Program-made: the position numbers and the translations under genes | Notes under the pieces: model-generated | What the model saw: the letters and a program-made list of their open reading frames with translations, nothing else | Told to the model about the DNA's origin: nothing | The model's database searches: none | In this document: in pieces, positions 1 through 10,814 of the stretch | How the letters are laid out: each line of letters opens with the position of its first letter | Numbering within the stretch: the first letter of the stretch is position 1 | Origin: Skeletonema tropicum | Lineage: Eukaryota; Bacillariophyta; Thalassiosirophyceae; Thalassiosirales; Thalassiosiraceae | Length of the DNA: 64,000 bases | Assembly (NCBI GenBank): GCA_037178625.1 | Contig: CM074133.1 | Location: forward strand, 1,364,001-1,428,000 | Reading direction: 5' to 3'

Positions 1-1315
1 CGATGTCACATTCGCACAAGTTAATGCCAGAAGTCCAAGCAGCTTCATAAGCCATCAACGAGTTCTCCAACGGACGCACATCACTGCGGTCATGAATATT
101 GTGAAATCCGCGATGTCCCACCAACATTGGCACGTAAATTGGATCAATTTCCGACACCATGTTCCTCAGCCACTCCAACTCCTCCTTCCTCCTTTTGACC
201 AATTCAGCATCAAGGTCTTTCTTGTTCCCAAAGTATCCTCCACTCAATACTGCTAACTCGCGTGAGTCAATATCCATCGTTGTTAATTTCTTGAGATGTC
301 TGTTCGCTTTTAATTCCTCGCCGTCTCCCAAACTTTCTTCTTCGTCAATGTTCAAGAATGCACGAAGGAGTGTCAAGCCAGCATCAACACTCGCCAAACC
401 AACAGTGAAGTTACTAGCGTAAACTTCTGGCAATAATTTGGCACTTAACGAGTACACATTATTATCAACCATACGAATCTTGTCAATGTGATGCTTGTCA
501 AATTTCTTGGTAAGTTTCCTCAATGCCTCAGCGTTAATCAATGCAGTCGCATGAATATCCTTCAGAAAGTTAAACAAGTTTTGAGCCTCGGTCTGAGGTG
601 CAACAGATACATATAATTGCAGTGCAGCATCGGGAAGGGCTCCACGAATTGCATCATCTTCTTCACCATCATCCACCTTGTGTTCTATGATTCCCTGAAA
701 TACTTCTTTCCAGAATAATCCAAGTGCTCTTTCAAAGTCCTTCGATGCACGCCCTAATGCAACCCTCCACTCTGTTTCAAAACGATTAGAAAAGAAATGT
801 GCGTTGGCCTCGTCATCCACTTCATCTTCACTGTTGCAGGGATCATCAAAGCCATAATCGTCAGGAATCAAAGGGATGGGATCGGGCTGTTGCCGCCGAC
901 CGACACGCAACGATCTGATTGCTTGAGCCAACTCCGCTCCAGTAGCATTATTCAGAGTGACTGCAGTTTGTGCAGGACGAACTTCGTTACTCTCTTTGTC
1001 CAGAATATTTAGATCTGGTTGAAATATATCATTATCGTCGTTATTGTTGTCGTTTTTAGAAGGAGGATTGAATAATGCACTCAGACCAGAAGCAAGATTC
1101 TGAACAGGGATTGGCTTGGGAGAGGATGGCGGAGAAACAAAGGGCGACGGCGGCGACTCCTCCTCCGGCGCAGCACCATCGGGCTGCTGAGATGCTGGTT
1201 TTGGTGGATCGAGGCATGTCCTTTTCTGAATCTCTTTGTAGGGAATCACGTAGAGCTGCCTCGCAGCATCGAGCTCATTGACGAAGAAATCGACGTGCCG
1301 TCCGAACTTTACCAT
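1..1315 (-). CDS. SPX-GDPD protein (glycerophosphodiester phosphodiesterase with SPX domain), 3' part outside window
   Basis: The minus strand is open without a stop from ATG at 1315 to the left edge (about 438 codons). The N-terminus (MVKFGRHVDFFVNELDAAR) has the start of an SPX domain, and residues near 275 carry the SPX core motif KKFDKHH. A low-complexity acidic linker lies between the two SPX blocks. Near residue 396 a GDPD domain begins with GHRGFHN, then ENS and ECD, matching the HRG and E-x-D catalytic region of glycerophosphodiester phosphodiesterases. SPX domains bind inositol pyrophosphates and report phosphate status; GDPD hydrolyses glycerophosphodiesters to glycerol-3-phosphate. 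The architecture resembles yeast Gde1, although no ankyrin repeats were seen. No intron is needed in the visible part. The enzymatic C-terminus is missing only because the window ends. Confidence 0.9.
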   Translation of the reverse strand, partial: MVKFGRHVDFFVNELDAARQLYVIPYKEIQKRTCLDPPKPASQQPDGAAPEEESPPSPFVSPPSSPKPIPVQNLASGLSALFNPPSKNDNNNDDNDIFQPDLNILDKESNEVRPAQTAVTLNNATGAELAQAIRSLRVGRRQQPDPIPLIPDDYGFDDPCNSEDEVDDEANAHFFSNRFETEWRVALGRASKDFERALGLFWKEVFQGIIEHKVDDGEEDDAIRGALPDAALQLYVSVAPQTEAQNLFNFLKDIHATALINAEALRKLTKKFDKHHIDKIRMVDNNVYSLSAKLLPEVYASNFTVGLASVDAGLTLLRAFLNIDEEESLGDGEELKANRHLKKLTTMDIDSRELAVLSGGYFGNKKDLDAELVKRRKEELEWLRNMVSEIDPIYVPMLVGHRGFHNIHDRSDVRPLENSLMAYEAAWTSGINLCECDI

Positions 1316-1458
1316 TGTCTGTCAATTAAGGAAGTAAGTATGGTAACTATGTGATTATTATGCGATGCGGAGTCGATGGTGTCACCTCGTGCGTCGACAT
1401 GCGAAGCATGGCATTGATGGAGGAATCGGAATCTCTTGCTCTTGGGGAAGAATCTAGC

Positions 1459-1700
1459 TTGTAGGCTTTGGGTATAAGGGGGAGCCGGGGGCGCCCCCTG
1501 AAATCGGGGTTGCTCGCAGGAGGCAAAATCGTCTAAATTGAGCTGCAAAAAGTCCTTTCTAGCCTGACTTCAGCTAGATTTAGACCGAAATCACAGGAGA
1601 ATCCTCTAACTAGCCGTCCCCCCGGTTTCTTGGAGGGGGAAAGGAGGGGGAATCCCCCTGAAATCGGGTAGGCCGCCCCCTTATACCCGAAAGCCTACTA
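1459..1700. mobile_element. Inverted-repeat element, MITE candidate
   Basis: The left arm at about 1461-1483 (GTAGGCTTTGGGTATAAGGG and on) is repeated in inverse orientation at about 1673-1698 (CCCTTATACCCGAAAGCCTAC). A direct repeat CCCCCTGAAATCGGG lies at 1494-1508 and 1654-1668. The G/C-run-rich composition differs from the surroundings. There is no coding potential and no clear target duplication, so superfamily is not assignable. It sits just upstream of the SPX-GDPD start and may contribute to that promoter. Confidence 0.5.
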
Positions 1701-1899
1701 GCAAAATTTGAGAATCGAGATTCATGAGATGTGATAGATGCGCGCTTCCTACTTCTTGCGTTGAATGATGTCAGTGATGAAATGATGTGACGCACCTGCG
1801 TCAGGCGAAAGGCATCTGGATTCTCCGGAAACCACAGACGCACCACACGTGCGTAGCAAATAAACTAAGACAAAACTTAAAAATAGCTAGATAAAAGTG

Positions 1900-2130
1900 C
1901 TCAGTATTGTACTTACAGTGAGGACACGATTGTTGCATGGTACCATGCATGGCCAGCTTATCATGCAGCAACCGTGACCTGCCTTCAACCATGCAACTTT
2001 GAAAAGTACAAGTACGCAGTATTACTAGTAAATAACGGACGACGGACAGGACCATGACAGCCTTCCCATGCAGCAACTGAAACCATGCAACTCAGAAACC
2101 ATGCAACAATCGTGTCCTCACTGTACTGAG
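1900..2130. mobile_element. Inverted-repeat element with 27-bp perfect arms
   Basis: Positions 1914-1940 (TACAGTGAGGACACGATTGT, continuing TGCATGG) are found as a perfect reverse complement at 2099-2125. Outside these arms CTCAGTA (1900-1906) and TACTGAG (2124-2130) also pair, with a small indel. The interior has several copies of CCATGCAAC and CATGCAGCAAC. Length is about 230 bp and there is no ORF. It could be a MITE or a hairpin-forming repeat. No target duplication was recognised. Confidence 0.55.
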
Positions 2131-2610
2131 GAAGTTTTGCTCACACTTCGTTCAGCAGGGTATTGTATCAACTTTCTTGGTGGCAAAGGATAAGTAACTC
2201 CCCATAGCTCCGACACATTCATCTAAGTACTATCCCAGTCAGATCAAACAGAGGGATTATGCTAAGTGCAGAAAATATTACCTTCTCTCTAGACCTCCTA
2301 GAGGTACTTTGTTCCTCTTCAGTTCAAGTTTAGTCCAGACCAACCTGAGCATTGCAGAGCATCTCCTTCCTAATAATAAGATGTTCACCTTATGCTCCAA
2401 TATAATCTTTTCCACCTTATGTGCAAGAGGAAACTTGTCACTAGCTTCAAGTGTGTAAGTTAATATGTGGAAAATTTTCATACCCAGTTCCTATTCCCTA
2501 TATTCATATATATTTTATGCAAATTGCTGTTCTTCTCTATTGCAATCTGCGCCGAAAACAGGCCACAAGCAGGCTATGCTACACTTGTCTACTTCCCTGT
2601 TTCAACTAAA
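2131..2610. other. Intergenic, no gene seen
   Basis: A 480-bp stretch downstream of the sulfotransferase stop. Only short ORFs without family resemblance; no repeat or RNA gene was recognised. Confidence 0.5.
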
Positions 2611-4409
2611 CTAAGAGTAACCACCGGGAGGCGGTTCCACGCTCTCATCAGGAATTGTCTTGATTCTCGCTTCCCTAACTTTTTCGTAATATCCCATCAT
2701 GATATGATACAACCTGACATCCTCCGTTTTGTACCGTTCCCCAATTTCAAGCAACATATTCATCATGCGATCCAATTGCTGTGGAGTGTAAGGGCGTGGT
2801 ACCGCTGGTCCTTTGCGTTGCGAATCGTGGTGACCAGGATCAAGACGACGACGTAATGCAGGTTGCTGTGGCTCAGATGCACTGTAAGGTTGACTGTAAG
2901 GTGAACCCTGACCGGATTGTGGCTGAACGAATGCCGTCTGACCTAGTGCAGGTTGTTGTGGCTCAGGTGCACTGTAAGGTTGACTGTAAGGCGAACCCTG
3001 CTCGGATTGTGGCTGATCGAATGCCGTCTGACCTAGTGCAGATTGCTGTGGCTCAGGTGGACTGTAAGGCGAACCCTGCTCGGATTGTGGCTGATTCAAC
3101 GGTGTCTGACTTAGTGCAGATTGCTGTGGCTCAGGTGGACTGTAAGGCGAACCCTGCTCGGATTGTGGCTGATCAAAGGCTGCCTCACGTAATGCAGGTT
3201 GTTGTGGCTCAGTCTCACGTGATGCAGGTTGCTGTGGCTCAGGTGGACTGTAGGGTGGACCTAGCTCAGATTGCGGCTTACCCTGCTCGGATTGTGGCTG
3301 ATTCAATGCCAACGCCTGTAGCTTTGCAATCTGTGCTGCTTGTTCGGCTGGAGGTTGATTCTTCACGACTGCCTTCCAAACGCATGCAACACTGTCTTGA
3401 TCGATGGGATCAACACCTTCCACCTGCCCAAGAAATTCATTTAGCCCCTTGGTCACCTCTGGCCCAATCAAGTCGTCTGTGAGTCCTTCATAGGTTAGTA
3501 GATGGCGATTCTCAGGAGTGTACCTATCCATCCAGTAGCTGTAAACACAAAATGGCAAGTTTTGTGTGATTGTTTGGAGGGGGAAAGAATACAATGAGAA
3601 AGACAGATGAGCGACAGGAATTCATACAAACACTATAAAAACCCATGGTACATCAACCCCTCAACAGATGATACTCACAATACGAACTTCTTGTATTCAT
3701 CAATTTCAATATCCACGTATGCGTTGCGCCACTTCACCCACTCTTCGACTGGTGCACGTTCCGAATGAACTGGTAGATGATTCCTCATTTCATAAATGTG
3801 ATTGAAGAACTGAACAATTTGACAAGAGAGATATAAGATGGTAAGAGTTCTGCTGGAATACACATGGCTGATCCGGTCATTCAAAAAATACTGTATTATC
3901 TCTCAAAGAACAACTAATAGGAACAACAAACTCACGCTAGGAATACTCTCCAATGGATTACGAATAACAATGAACGCCCTATGAATACGCTCATCAAAGT
4001 CGGGCAAGATACCATTACTCTGAGGATAATGCGTCTTGACCGTAACAACCTCCGATCCTCTCCCATTATTATTCCAGTCATCCCCCGTTTCCAATCCGGT
4101 CAGTGCCTCAACGAGATTCCAAGTCATTCTTGCTCCACAGCCCGGGTAGGATGCTGCGTAGGTGATGGGTGTGCCTGGTGCGGGCTTGACGGGCCATGTG
4201 AGTTTGCAGCCGCCGTTGGGGCGGGCTTCGGAGAGTCGACGCCGGGGTGAGGTAGATGATGACTCGAGGGCATTTTCTTCTGTAGTGTGGGATGGTGATA
4301 ATGGAGATTGTTGTTTGTGGAGAGTTGATTGGAAGATGGCTAGAGCGCCGCAGAGGGCGACAAGAGATATGGCGACCGCTCGTCTTCGTGATATTATTGA
4401 CGGCGACAT
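2611..4409 (-). CDS. Sulfotransferase-family membrane protein with Gln/Pro repeat tail (3 exons)
   Basis: Exons are 4409-3936, 3809-3679 and 3538-2611, joined by GT-AG introns 3935-3810 (donor GTGAGT) and 3678-3539 (donor GTGAGT); the spliced frame gives 510 aa. The N-terminus has a short cytoplasmic arm and one hydrophobic segment (residues about 13-27), as in a Golgi type II protein. The P-loop-like 5'-PAPS site is YAASYPGCGARMTWN (about residues 84-98), and RNPLESIPS (about 150-158) fits the 3'-phosphate-binding motif. The middle exon gives FFNHIYEMRNHLPVHSERAP. After about residue 300 the protein turns into repeats of the type PQSEQGSPYSPPEPQQ. The likely role is sulfate transfer from PAPS to a carbohydrate or protein in the Golgi; the acceptor is unknown. 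The family call is good, the substrate open. Confidence 0.75.
2865..3310 (-). repeat. Coding tandem repeat (Gln/Pro/Ser) in sulfotransferase tail
   Basis: Imperfect units of about 25 codons (core QPQSEQGSPYS..PEPQQ.AL) are repeated several times within exon 3 of the sulfotransferase. The DNA repeat also keeps a shadow ORF open on the plus strand. Copy number is likely variable. Confidence 0.8.
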
Positions 4410-4801
4410 GGTGAGTAGATGATGAGTTTGTGTTTATGTCAAAAACAAGTGAGGATCTATGAGGATACTAATTTTGTCTTTTATGTGTTCATGGAGGTTC
4501 ATGGTCACAATGGTGGGTCATCGAAGAGTTGCTTTAGTCGCGAGTGTTGAGGCCGGTCATTTGAATTCACGGTATTACTGAATTAGGAGTATCGACTTTC
4601 CTCCCATCTTCTCTCCTCCATCCCTAAAAATCCAAAACTGGCGATAAGTAGGCGAGCGACAATGCAAAAAATGCACAAAATAAATGGCAAATGGCAATGA
4701 CATGAATGCGCTACTAACTCATGGCCATTGCATTGCGCCGCAGTTCCTCTAGAGAAGTAATACAATAGCAAGCCGCTGCAGTAACATAGCACGCTATCAT
4801 C
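4410..4801. promoter_or_regulatory. Shared intergenic region between divergent sulfotransferase and GH78 genes
   Basis: A 392-bp gap between two divergent starts must hold both promoters. No recognisable motif or repeat was identified in it. Confidence 0.4.
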
Positions 4802-7800
4802 ATGAGCACTTCAGCTGCACCTTCATCACGCAAGGTTCCCACTGCACAAATAGTAGTCGTGATTTTACTATCATTCGTAGCCATAATTCCCTTCACTGTG
4901 CACCTTCAACCATTCATCTATGAACACCCAACATATGCAGCGCCGCACCGACTGAAGCCCACTGGGTCTCGAAAGATAAAAAAGGAGATTGAGCTATTGG
5001 AACAAGATTTAGAATCATTGGAGAAAGAATTTACAGGACTAACTAATGAGTTTAATCAGGTTGCAAATGGTAATAATAATAAGAATCAAGAAGTGGAAAC
5101 AACAAAACGGCAGCCAAAGAAACAACGTGACAACAAGAAAAAGGAAGATCCCAAAAACAGGGAGGAAGAGTTTCCAAATTCAAATGTAGAAGGACAACCT
5201 GACATCTTTGCATCTTTCAAAGAACGTGATCCGAAAAAGTGGTGGATTAGACAAGACTTGTTTGGAGATTATGCCTCTCAACAACAAACTACTACATCAC
5301 GCAGGAGAAATCTTTTAATTTGGGGTTCTGAATCGTTCAATAACGATAATGACGAAGAACAACAACAAGAAGAAGATATTGATGATGATGGCGACGGTGC
5401 AATCATCCCATATGGTTTGAGTGTGAACCATCTTCAACTTGTCGATCGCGCACCTGGATCACCTTATACAGATCTTACAGTCAATGAAGATTTCTTACCA
5501 GTTGTGCTGCAATCGGATATTGCATTCCGATGGAGGAGTCGGGCAAGACCACAGTCTTTAGCAAAGGATGGTGTCAAAACTACGGCGTATCAGATTATTG
5601 CAAGACAAGCTTACTCAGATAATGAAGATGCGTTATTATGGGACTCTGGCAAAGTAAGCGTATCAGATGGATTGCCGGATGTAGTGACTTACAATGATAC
5701 GAAGATGGAAGTTGGATCTGTAATTGAATGGAAAGTAACTGTGTGGGATTCATCGCAACCAGATGCAAAGTCATCATCTTCTGCCTGGTCCAAGTTTGCT
5801 GTTGGGCCAAGTCAATCCGAGTGGCAAGGACAATGGATATCACACCCAATCGATTTAATAAGTTGGGATGAGACTGATGCTTCCGCGTTCTGGGGTCCTA
5901 TAGGAGGTAGGAATGGAACTCACGCCCAGCGGATAGCGTGTCGCAATTGGGAAAAACGAAGTCAGCTTCCCGTATTTCGAACAAAGTTGCCAGTGTTGGA
6001 CATTGCAGAAGATGATGATGTCGTCACTGCATTGTTGGTTGTATCTGGGCTAGGATCTTTCCGAGCGAGTATCGACGGGAAGCCGCTGAGTTCCTCGGGG
6101 CCATTGGATCCACCACTTACTGATTTTGCTCAGAGAGTGTCATATCGTGGATTTGATGTAACTCCATATCTTAGTGGTGATGGTGCAAAGTCTGAACATG
6201 TTGTTGGTATAGCAATGGGATCAGGTATGTGAAGTTGCGGCAATGTCTGTTTGCCTCGTTGTATTTGATGCTAATATCACTCTTCGCTCTCTCCATCTCT
6301 TTAGGATGGTGGGATCATCGTCCGATTGGAGGGAGTTTTATCAGATTGTTCTTTTTTCCTCATGGAGCGGTTACATGCGTTGCACAACTATACTTGACTT
6401 ATAAATCTGGTAAGACTGAGATTGTCATCCCTACTGGAGATGAATCGTCTGGATGGCAAGTTGCAAAGGGGCATTTGCGTGAGTCTAGCCTCTTCACTGG
6501 AGAATACATTGATCTTCAATCGAAAGCCGAGTTTGACGGCTGGGACACTGCTCCCCAGTGGAAAGATACCGATACTACTAATGCGGCAAGCATCCATTCA
6601 TGGACAATGCCGCAGCGTTATATAAGTGACACCACTCTTGAGAAGTGGCGACATCATCTTCACGTGAAATCGAAAGCACTTCCCATGAAATCTAAGGATG
6701 ATATGAAACCCCTTCACAAGTTGTCACCAATTGGACGTCTGATTCCTCATGAATCTCCTCCAGTCTTGCCGATGGAGAAAGTATACCCTGATGAAATCTT
6801 GGACTTGGGTGGAGGGAGGTGGATGATTGATTTTGGAAAATCTTTCTCTGGAATGTTAAGATTTGAAAGTGGTCTCCCTGAACCAATTGTTCCTCCCGAG
6901 GGATATCCTAAAGGTCATGAAGTCAATACTTTGGCCAGTGACGAGTCGTTCATTACTGTAGTTTACGGAGAGAGACTCGAATTGTATACCCACGACATTA
7001 ACTTGCCATTAGTGGCTGGGATGGGGCTGCATGATGGTGGTCCGAGGCATAAATCGAAGAAGAAAGGAGATCCAGAAATGAAGGGTGGACCTTGTTATCC
7101 GAAAGACCACATCTCGGCAGGAGCACTCCTCCAGCGAGATGTGTACATTCTGCCAAAGACTGATGGTGGCAAGGGCAGTTTCTCAGATGCGCGTCAGTCA
7201 CATTTCACTACTCATGCTTTTCGTTTCGCTGAGATTTGCTGTTCGGAAGAGCCACCTTCTGATGTTACTGCACTAGCATATAGGTCATCTTTCAAAGAGT
7301 GGGGAGACTTTAGCAGCAGCAATGTGCGAATCAATGGAGGCTACGAACTTGTCAAAAACGCCATGAATGCTGTAAGTAATTTGCCATTTGTTTGAACTCA
7401 TGAATCTATCGTCTGCATATCAATGCTAACATCAACATCTTCGAATCGTACTGAACAGAATTTGTTAGGGGTCCAGTCCGACTGCCCTCATCGAGAAAAG
7501 ATTCAGTATGGAGGAGATATTATTGCAGACTCGCCCGCAGCAATGCATCTCTACGACATGAGCGCATTTTACCGTAAAGTGGTTTTAGATTGGGCCGATC
7601 AGCAATGGGATAACGGCGCATACGCTGGTACTAGCTACTGGCTCATGTTAAACGATCAAACGGGCATTGGCACTGGATCCGGCGAGACTGTTTGGGCGAG
7701 CGCTCCAGTAATAATGACAGCAAGGCACATGCAACACTACGGAGATGTAGAATTCTTAAAGCGCACAGTTGATAAACATACCAAATGGTTGGGCTTTTTG

Positions 7801-9267
7801 CACAAACATTTTGACAAGGGAATGCTCAAAAAGGGGTACGACGAACAGTTAGAGGGTTACTATAAAAGCGGGTCAGGCTTGGGTGACTGGCTTGGTTTCC
7901 GTCAACGTGATACATGGCTCACTCACCAGGGCTTTTACATGGCCAGCGCTCGAAGCATTGCCTACATTACAAATAAGCTTGGAATAGACAATAGCCAGAG
8001 TGCAGCCCTTGAAATATCAAATCTGGTGAAGGACCGTATTGCCGGGCTTTACCTCAAGTATAACCAAGGTTTTCTCCCTCCCGATTCAAGAGGTAAATTC
8101 ATGAGCCCTGCGCAGGAAATGGGTCTCTTCTCGCGCATCGTTCCAGGGGATCGTCGTTGTAATGTGTTACGGCACTACTTCACCCGCATAGGTCATACGT
8201 GGCCTGGTAGTGCTGAAATGAACTTTCTGAAGCACATTGATGAGGAAACGACGGAATCCATGAGAGCATCAGGTGAGATAACGAAGCGAGGTAAAAAAGA
8301 CGCCATGGGTTGGAGTCAATGGAATGGATTTAACGAAGGCATTTTCGCTGTAAGATACGCCCTCAAAACACTGAGTGAAACTGGGTATCACAATGTTGCT
8401 CTGGATAAAGCAAATGGATTTGGTTGTGGAACGTGGGAATACATGCTTTCTCATAATGCAACTACGCTTTGGGAGAGTTGGTGGAGATCCGAAGATTTGT
8501 ACTCACACAATCACCCGATGCTTGGCGCAGCAGCAGAGTGGATGGTATCAGCAGTTGCTGGACTCGAGCTAGAGCCGACAACCACTGGAGGACGAGACGT
8601 TCAATTTTGGCCTCGCTTTCCAACTTCTGAAGGCATTTTAAGCTATGCCGGTGCCACGCAAGGGACTCGAAGGGGTGACTTTGCAATAGCCTGGGAATTT
8701 GTAGACTCGCAACAAGACAAAACCACTTTGCACATTCGCGCATATGTGCCACCCGACGGAAAAGCAGTTCTCCGTTTGCCTGAATACAGGAATGGCGAAA
8801 GCGTTGATTCGATACTCAAGAGAGCGGTGGTACTTCCAGACATTGGGGAAGCAAAGCTATTGTCGGACGACGAATGCACAATTCGACGAAAGTCGAAACT
8901 ACACGGCTTTGGTTATAACTGGGAATTCGACCGAAATACAATGCTTTGGATGAAGTTCAATCGCAATAAAGCAATCGGTACACCCTGTCGTCACTTCTTA
9001 TTCCACTCTTATCTTGACAATGTTGAATGGGACACTCCCATAACGGCTCCTGGTACCTCAGAGAATGGAGTAGAGGTGATATTGGCTCCCGGTTTGTATG
9101 ATGTTGTTGTAAACGACTGGAAACTGGAACCTGAAGTGATACCAACGCGTAAAGATTGGCGCATTAAAGATCGTCAAGAGTACTATACAGCAGAAGACCT
9201 TGGACCTTATTGTTCTGACTTGGACTCATTTGACTGGAATGTTGATGATGCATCACATCTTATTTAG
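4802..9267 (+). CDS. Membrane-anchored GH78 (alpha-L-rhamnosidase-like) glycoside hydrolase, 3 exons
   Basis: Exons 4802-6224, 6305-7371 and 7459-9267 join through introns 6225-6304 (GTATGT...TTAG) and 7372-7458 (GTAAGT...ACAG); the spliced frame is 1432 aa. An N-terminal signal anchor (residues about 17-38, IVVVILLSFVAIIPFTVHLQ) is followed by a charged coiled-coil-like stretch. Then come Ig-like N-domains typical of GH78 (YQIIARQAYSDN..WDSGKV..; WSKFAVG..WQGQWISHP). The catalytic region includes DCPHREKIQYGGD (about 838-850), a variant of the family DCPxRxE..GD motif, and ends with GCGTWEYMLSHNATTLWESW and SHNHPMLGAAAEWM, matching the (alpha/alpha)6 barrel C-terminal signatures. It probably trims rhamnose or related sugars from glycans in the secretory pathway or at the cell surface. 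Substrate is unproven. Confidence 0.85.
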
Positions 9268-9782
9268 ATCAGTTCATAATTTCAACTACTGTAAAAATGT
9301 TTCTACTTGCATAAGGTTTGGCTAAATAATGAGCATCATCAACTATCACCCGAACGATTACTCTTACAACATGAGCTAACTAAATTCTTGCCTTCTTCTG
9401 TCACACATCATCATTTGCCAGAGAATGTAAGCTGACTTGAGACGGTGCAAGGATAAGATGTATAAGGTGATAAAATAGCCAGAGCCACTCAGATGCTTAC
9501 TCCTTTTATTGCATGGCAGTACGGTAGAAGCAAAGGCTGGGAGGGTTCCCGTGCTGGGAGTCAAGAGATAGCAAGATACCAAGGTCAACTTTTTAAGACA
9601 CCTATCTCATCACTCAAACAACGAAACAGTTCGAAAAGCTTCGAAACAAAATCTTGACAATGATCCGAAGTTGATATCGTAGCACATCTATCGAACACAA
9701 CACTTCAGCAACAGCAAACACTACCAAACAACTCGATTTCTTTTCCACCATCACGGACCTCTACTTCATCATCCTCCTAATC
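9268..9782. promoter_or_regulatory. Intergenic; upstream region of the proteasome gene
   Basis: 515 bp between the GH78 stop and the PSMB4 start. The last 200 bp are A/C-rich and pyrimidine-rich before the ATG, as expected of a 5' UTR. Nothing else was recognised. Confidence 0.35.
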
Positions 9783-10592
9783 ATGTCCCTCTCCCTCCAA
9801 TCAGGCGGAACATCCTCCCGCGCCCTCCCCTCGAACACCTCCTCGGGCCTCACCGCCCCATCCGAAGCCACCACCCGCCCAATCACCACCGGCACATCCG
9901 TTCTCGGGGTTAAATACAACGGAGGCGTCATGCTCGCCGCCGACACCCTCGTCTCCTACGGCTCCCTCGCCAAATACAAACACGCACGACGATTACTCCC
10001 CGTCAACTCTCGCACACTTGTCGGTGCGTCGGGGGAATATTCCGATTTGCAATCGATTAGCGATTTGTTGAGGAGGAATGCACTGGAGGATCGGTGCACG
10101 GCTGATTCGTTGTATGAGGAGGAGACGCAGAGCGAGGAGTGTGCGAAGGAGGTGTGGTCGTATTTGAGGGCGGTGATGTACAATCGGAGGAATAAGATGA
10201 ATCCCTTGTGGAATGATGTGGTGGTGGCGGGCTTTAAGCAGAATGCCGATGGGACCACCTCGGATGAACCATTTTTGGGAGTGGTGGATAAGATTGGAAC
10301 GGCGTATGAAGATGATATTTTGGCAACTGGGTTTGGGGGATATATTGCCCTCCCCCTTCTTAGGGAGAAGTACTCGGCGAATATGGAGGAGGGTGAGGCT
10401 CGTGCCCTGTTGGAGGATTGCTTGAGGATTCTGTTTTATAGGGATTGTAGAGCGTTGAATCGGGTGCAGATTGCCAAGGTTACCAAGGAGAGTGGTGTGT
10501 TGGTCAGTGAACCTTATGAGTTGGATACGCATTGGGAGTTTAAGGGGTATATTACCAATAAGGGTGAGATGGGTACGGATGGTGGATGGTAA
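9783..10592 (+). CDS. PSMB4: 20S proteasome subunit beta type-4 (beta7)
   Basis: A 269-aa uninterrupted ORF. TTRPITTGTSVLGVKYNGGV (about residues 37-56) followed by AADTLVSYGSLAKYK and GASGEYSDLQ matches the beta7/PSMB4 branch of proteasome beta subunits. This subunit is non-catalytic and bridges the two beta rings. Length is normal for the family. The 5' third is unusually C-rich in third positions, the 3' part G/T-rich; this is a local codon-use shift but the frame is intact. It is convergent with the DUF1118 gene 222 bp downstream. Confidence 0.95.
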   Translation: MSLSLQSGGTSSRALPSNTSSGLTAPSEATTRPITTGTSVLGVKYNGGVMLAADTLVSYGSLAKYKHARRLLPVNSRTLVGASGEYSDLQSISDLLRRNALEDRCTADSLYEEETQSEECAKEVWSYLRAVMYNRRNKMNPLWNDVVVAGFKQNADGTTSDEPFLGVVDKIGTAYEDDILATGFGGYIALPLLREKYSANMEEGEARALLEDCLRILFYRDCRALNRVQIAKVTKESGVLVSEPYELDTHWEFKGYITNKGEMGTDGGW

Positions 10593-10814
10593 GTTGCACA
10601 GACATTGAAGCCCTCTTTGACAATGATATGATGTAAGGATAAATCATTGTAGTGATGAAGTCACTGCCCATTAAGAAGTATAGTTAGCGTTCCAATAAAC
10701 TGCACATTAAGCTTACTCTGTGTTTCTTTTCATGAGAAGTAAAGGACATAGCAATCAACTTTTCATCTCTATATCTAATGATGTAGTATTTCAGTATAGT
10801 GTAAGCATATCAAT

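Noticed and set aside
2781..3482. 233-codon plus-strand frame
   Set aside because: Antisense to the sulfotransferase repeat tail; the minus-strand frame is supported by splice sites and domain motifs.
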